In this document: piece by piece, positions 62,431-64,000 of the stretch
How positions within the stretch are numbered: position 1 is the stretch's first letter
How the letters are laid out: each line of letters starts with the position of its first letter
DNA from: Isoetes taiwanensis
Lineage: Eukaryota; Streptophyta; Lycopodiopsida; Isoetales; Isoetaceae
DNA: 64,000 nt
NCBI GenBank assembly: GCA_021234155.1
Contig: JAJEKV010000057.1
Coordinates: 1,662,300 to 1,726,299, forward strand
Direction: 5' to 3'
Made by a program: the position numbers and the translations under genes
Notes under the pieces: generated by a model
Database searches by the model: none
Told to the model about the DNA's origin: nothing
What the model saw: only the letters and a program-made list of their open reading frames with translations

Positions 62431-62451
62431 ATACGGTGAGGTGCACCGTAT
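62431..62451. other. 8-bp hairpin
   Basis: ATACGGTG-AGGTG-CACCGTAT: an 8-bp perfect stem with a 5-base loop, 115 bp downstream of the previous hairpin. Confidence 0.75.
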
Positions 62452-62903
62452 GCAGTGAGGGGACGTCACACCTTGCACCACCTAGATGGCCCGGACATCT
62501 TTAAAACAAGACTCTTAAGTAGGCGATAATTATGGCAAGAGTAAGTGCTGAAAAGGAACAAGAGTTAAATTCGACATCGGCAACAGAGGTAGAAAAAGCA
62601 GAAGCATCGGCACTAGAGTTATGTACATCGGCAAGTATGACCTCCATAATAGACATAGAATATTAATGTCGGCTTGTACAATAATTGATTATCATAGAAA
62701 GAGATGTCTATCCACCGTAAAACCATGATCATGGTAAAGATATATTGGAATTATAATATATTCATATTTATAAATAGATCTTTTTTAGAATAAACACTCA
62801 TTTAGGATATGTCTCTTTTGTACCATTTTGAAAAGTCACGTAATAAGAGAGAGATGATAGTTAGTATATCTTTGGGGCCTTCTTTCTCTTGGGTTTCTTT
62901 AAT

Positions 62904-62914
62904 TGGTATCAGAG
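62904..62914 (+). promoter_or_regulatory. Copia-type primer binding site
   Basis: TGGTATCAGAG complements the 3' end of initiator methionine tRNA and marks the start of the internal region of many plant copia elements. An LTR would end just before it; an AT-rich candidate LTR runs from about 62670. No gag motif was recognised after it. Confidence 0.6.
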
Positions 62915-64000
62915 TTTAACACAAAAGATCACGAGGAGACTGACAGAAGTTTTGAGGAACAAGCTTCGGAAACAAAGATTGATGCGTTTCTGCCCATTCT
63001 CGAGAATTAATTTCATAATGGAATAATGAAAAAAGAAAGCATAAGAAATTTGAATAGACTTATAATAAAATTCCAATCTTGGAACAAGAAGAACTTTCAA
63101 ATTTCTTTTGAAACTCATAAATTAAAAGCTTATCTTCAAAGCTAAATATACGATGCAGTACAGTGGTTCCATTAGATGCTAAAGACAAACCACGGTTGAT
63201 TGTAATGTGCTCCCCATATCCTTTAGAAAAACTGACCCTCAAAAGAAACTCATTACCACTTCAGGGTGAGGGGCATCCTGAGACCTACCTAAGATGAGTC
63301 TGCAAGCCAGGTGCCAAAACTTCAGTTCCCTCTTGATCAGGCCTTGAGAATGTTAAAACTTGAAGATGGTAAACATGAGAACATGGAAAGCTCTAGGAGA
63401 CTGTTTGGGCTGATGGATTTGGAGGAGGCGACTTCATTTGTCGGGGTTCTCAGAGGAAATGCTTCCAGCTTCGTGTGTAACTTCATACTACTCTTTCTTA
63501 ACTTACCCGATTCACCAGTGAAGGGAGGCTGAAATGAAGCTGTGACTGATGAGGACTCTGATGAAGGCGAAGAGAAGGAGATAGACAAAAAATAAAAGGA
63601 ATCAAACGACTTCTCTCGGAGGTTTAAAACAATTATACCACACTAAAAGATAAGAAATCTTATGTTCCTCACTCAACCATATAATGATTCAGAAATAACT
63701 TGATCCTCAGTTGATTTTAGTGAAGACAATATTTTCAAATACAACTTTGAAACTAAGCTTCGGAGAAAGGTCCTTTATTACCTCAAACTCATAAAAATGC
63801 CTTGTCATGGTGGTCACGCCATACCAAAATTTTGTCCAACAAGGCATAAGGTCATTTCTCAGCTGATTTCATTAAAAATTTGGAACTGTTTACTTTACCT
63901 TCTATTACTGTCTCATTGGGGACCGTTACGTTAAGCCAAGCGAAAGGGAGCATTTGGCACCACTGGTAGACACACATCGGGTGTTTTTGGAGACAGGATC
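62915..64000. other. Possible internal region after the PBS, no domain recognised
   Basis: Open frames 63311-63532 (+) and 63588-63337 and 63242-63060 (-) overlap with no family I can name. If the PBS is real, degraded gag would be expected here on +, but no CCHC knuckle is visible before the window ends. Confidence 0.35.

Larger units (their letters stand above)
60796..62530 (+). repeat. GC-rich block resembling a long retrotransposon LTR
   Basis: A sharp change to GC-rich sequence at about 60800 lasts to about 62500. It opens with tgattacttggggtt, has internal short repeats (gtgcacattttccaatgt / gcacacatttccatgtg, near 61110-61170), a TATA-like box and pyrimidine-rich downstream sequence, no long open frame, and two strong hairpins near its right end. 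These are features of a U3-R-U5 LTR of a large plant retrotransposon. No second LTR lies in the window, so this is inference. Confidence 0.4.

Noticed and set aside
62904-62914. tRNA gene fragment
   Set aside because: Only the 11-base complement of an initiator tRNA end is present with no cloverleaf; it fits a retrotransposon primer binding site.

Overview
The window looks like a low-density, transposon-rich stretch of a land-plant nuclear genome. The signs are a GT-AG intron-containing GH28 polygalacturonase gene, R2R3-MYB exons split at the standard plant MYB intron positions, plant Ty1-copia, Helitron, PIF/Harbinger and LINE-type relics, and very long spans without genes. The sparse genes, degraded repeats and LTR-like blocks fit a large genome, possibly a gymnosperm. 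That is inference; no single marker here fixes the species. I see no prokaryotic operon, CRISPR array, rRNA or tRNA gene.

Layout. 1-18 kb: intergenic, with microsatellites, two clusters of a palindrome-containing minisatellite (3.2-3.5 and 5.3-5.5 kb), a pair of ~195-bp direct repeats (15.4 and 18.1 kb), a degenerate array (16.6-16.9 kb) and a (CTATT)n tract. 18.4-19.5 kb (-): decayed PIF/Harbinger (HARBI1/ALP1-like) transposase. 20.2-21.7 kb (+): the best cellular gene, a five-exon polygalacturonase-like GH28 gene with two apparent frameshifts. 22.7-23.8 kb (+): R2R3-MYB (subgroup-13-like) pseudogene, with a 5'-truncated second copy about 4.0 kb downstream (26.8-27.8 kb). 23.8-24.3 and 35.4-35.9 kb: an inverted pair of an LTR end plus its flank. 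29.8-31.5 kb (+): Ty1-copia pol relic. 32.3-33.7 kb (-): LINE-like endonuclease/RT relic. 34.7-35.5 kb: small LTR element without coding capacity. 40.6-41.9 kb (+): LRR protein pseudogene. 47.2-51.2 kb (-): nearly complete but decayed Helitron Rep-helicase. 53.8-56.2 kb: a 1.17-kb tandem duplication. 57.1-58.3 kb (-): relic of a conserved protein family with a WSDGC motif that I cannot name. 60.8-62.9 kb: GC-rich LTR-like block with hairpins, then a copia-type primer binding site.

Two themes cut across the window. First, almost every coding relic is broken by small indels. Where a segment can be compared with a copy or a known motif, CAG/CTG often reads as CGG, CCGG or CG while CG stays common. 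This is the opposite of methylcytosine decay and suggests systematic consensus errors in parts of the assembly, so some 'pseudogenes' may be less broken than they look. Second, the cellular genes here (polygalacturonase, MYB, LRR) do not form a pathway. The window is mainly a record of nested and duplicated transposons around one probable functional gene.
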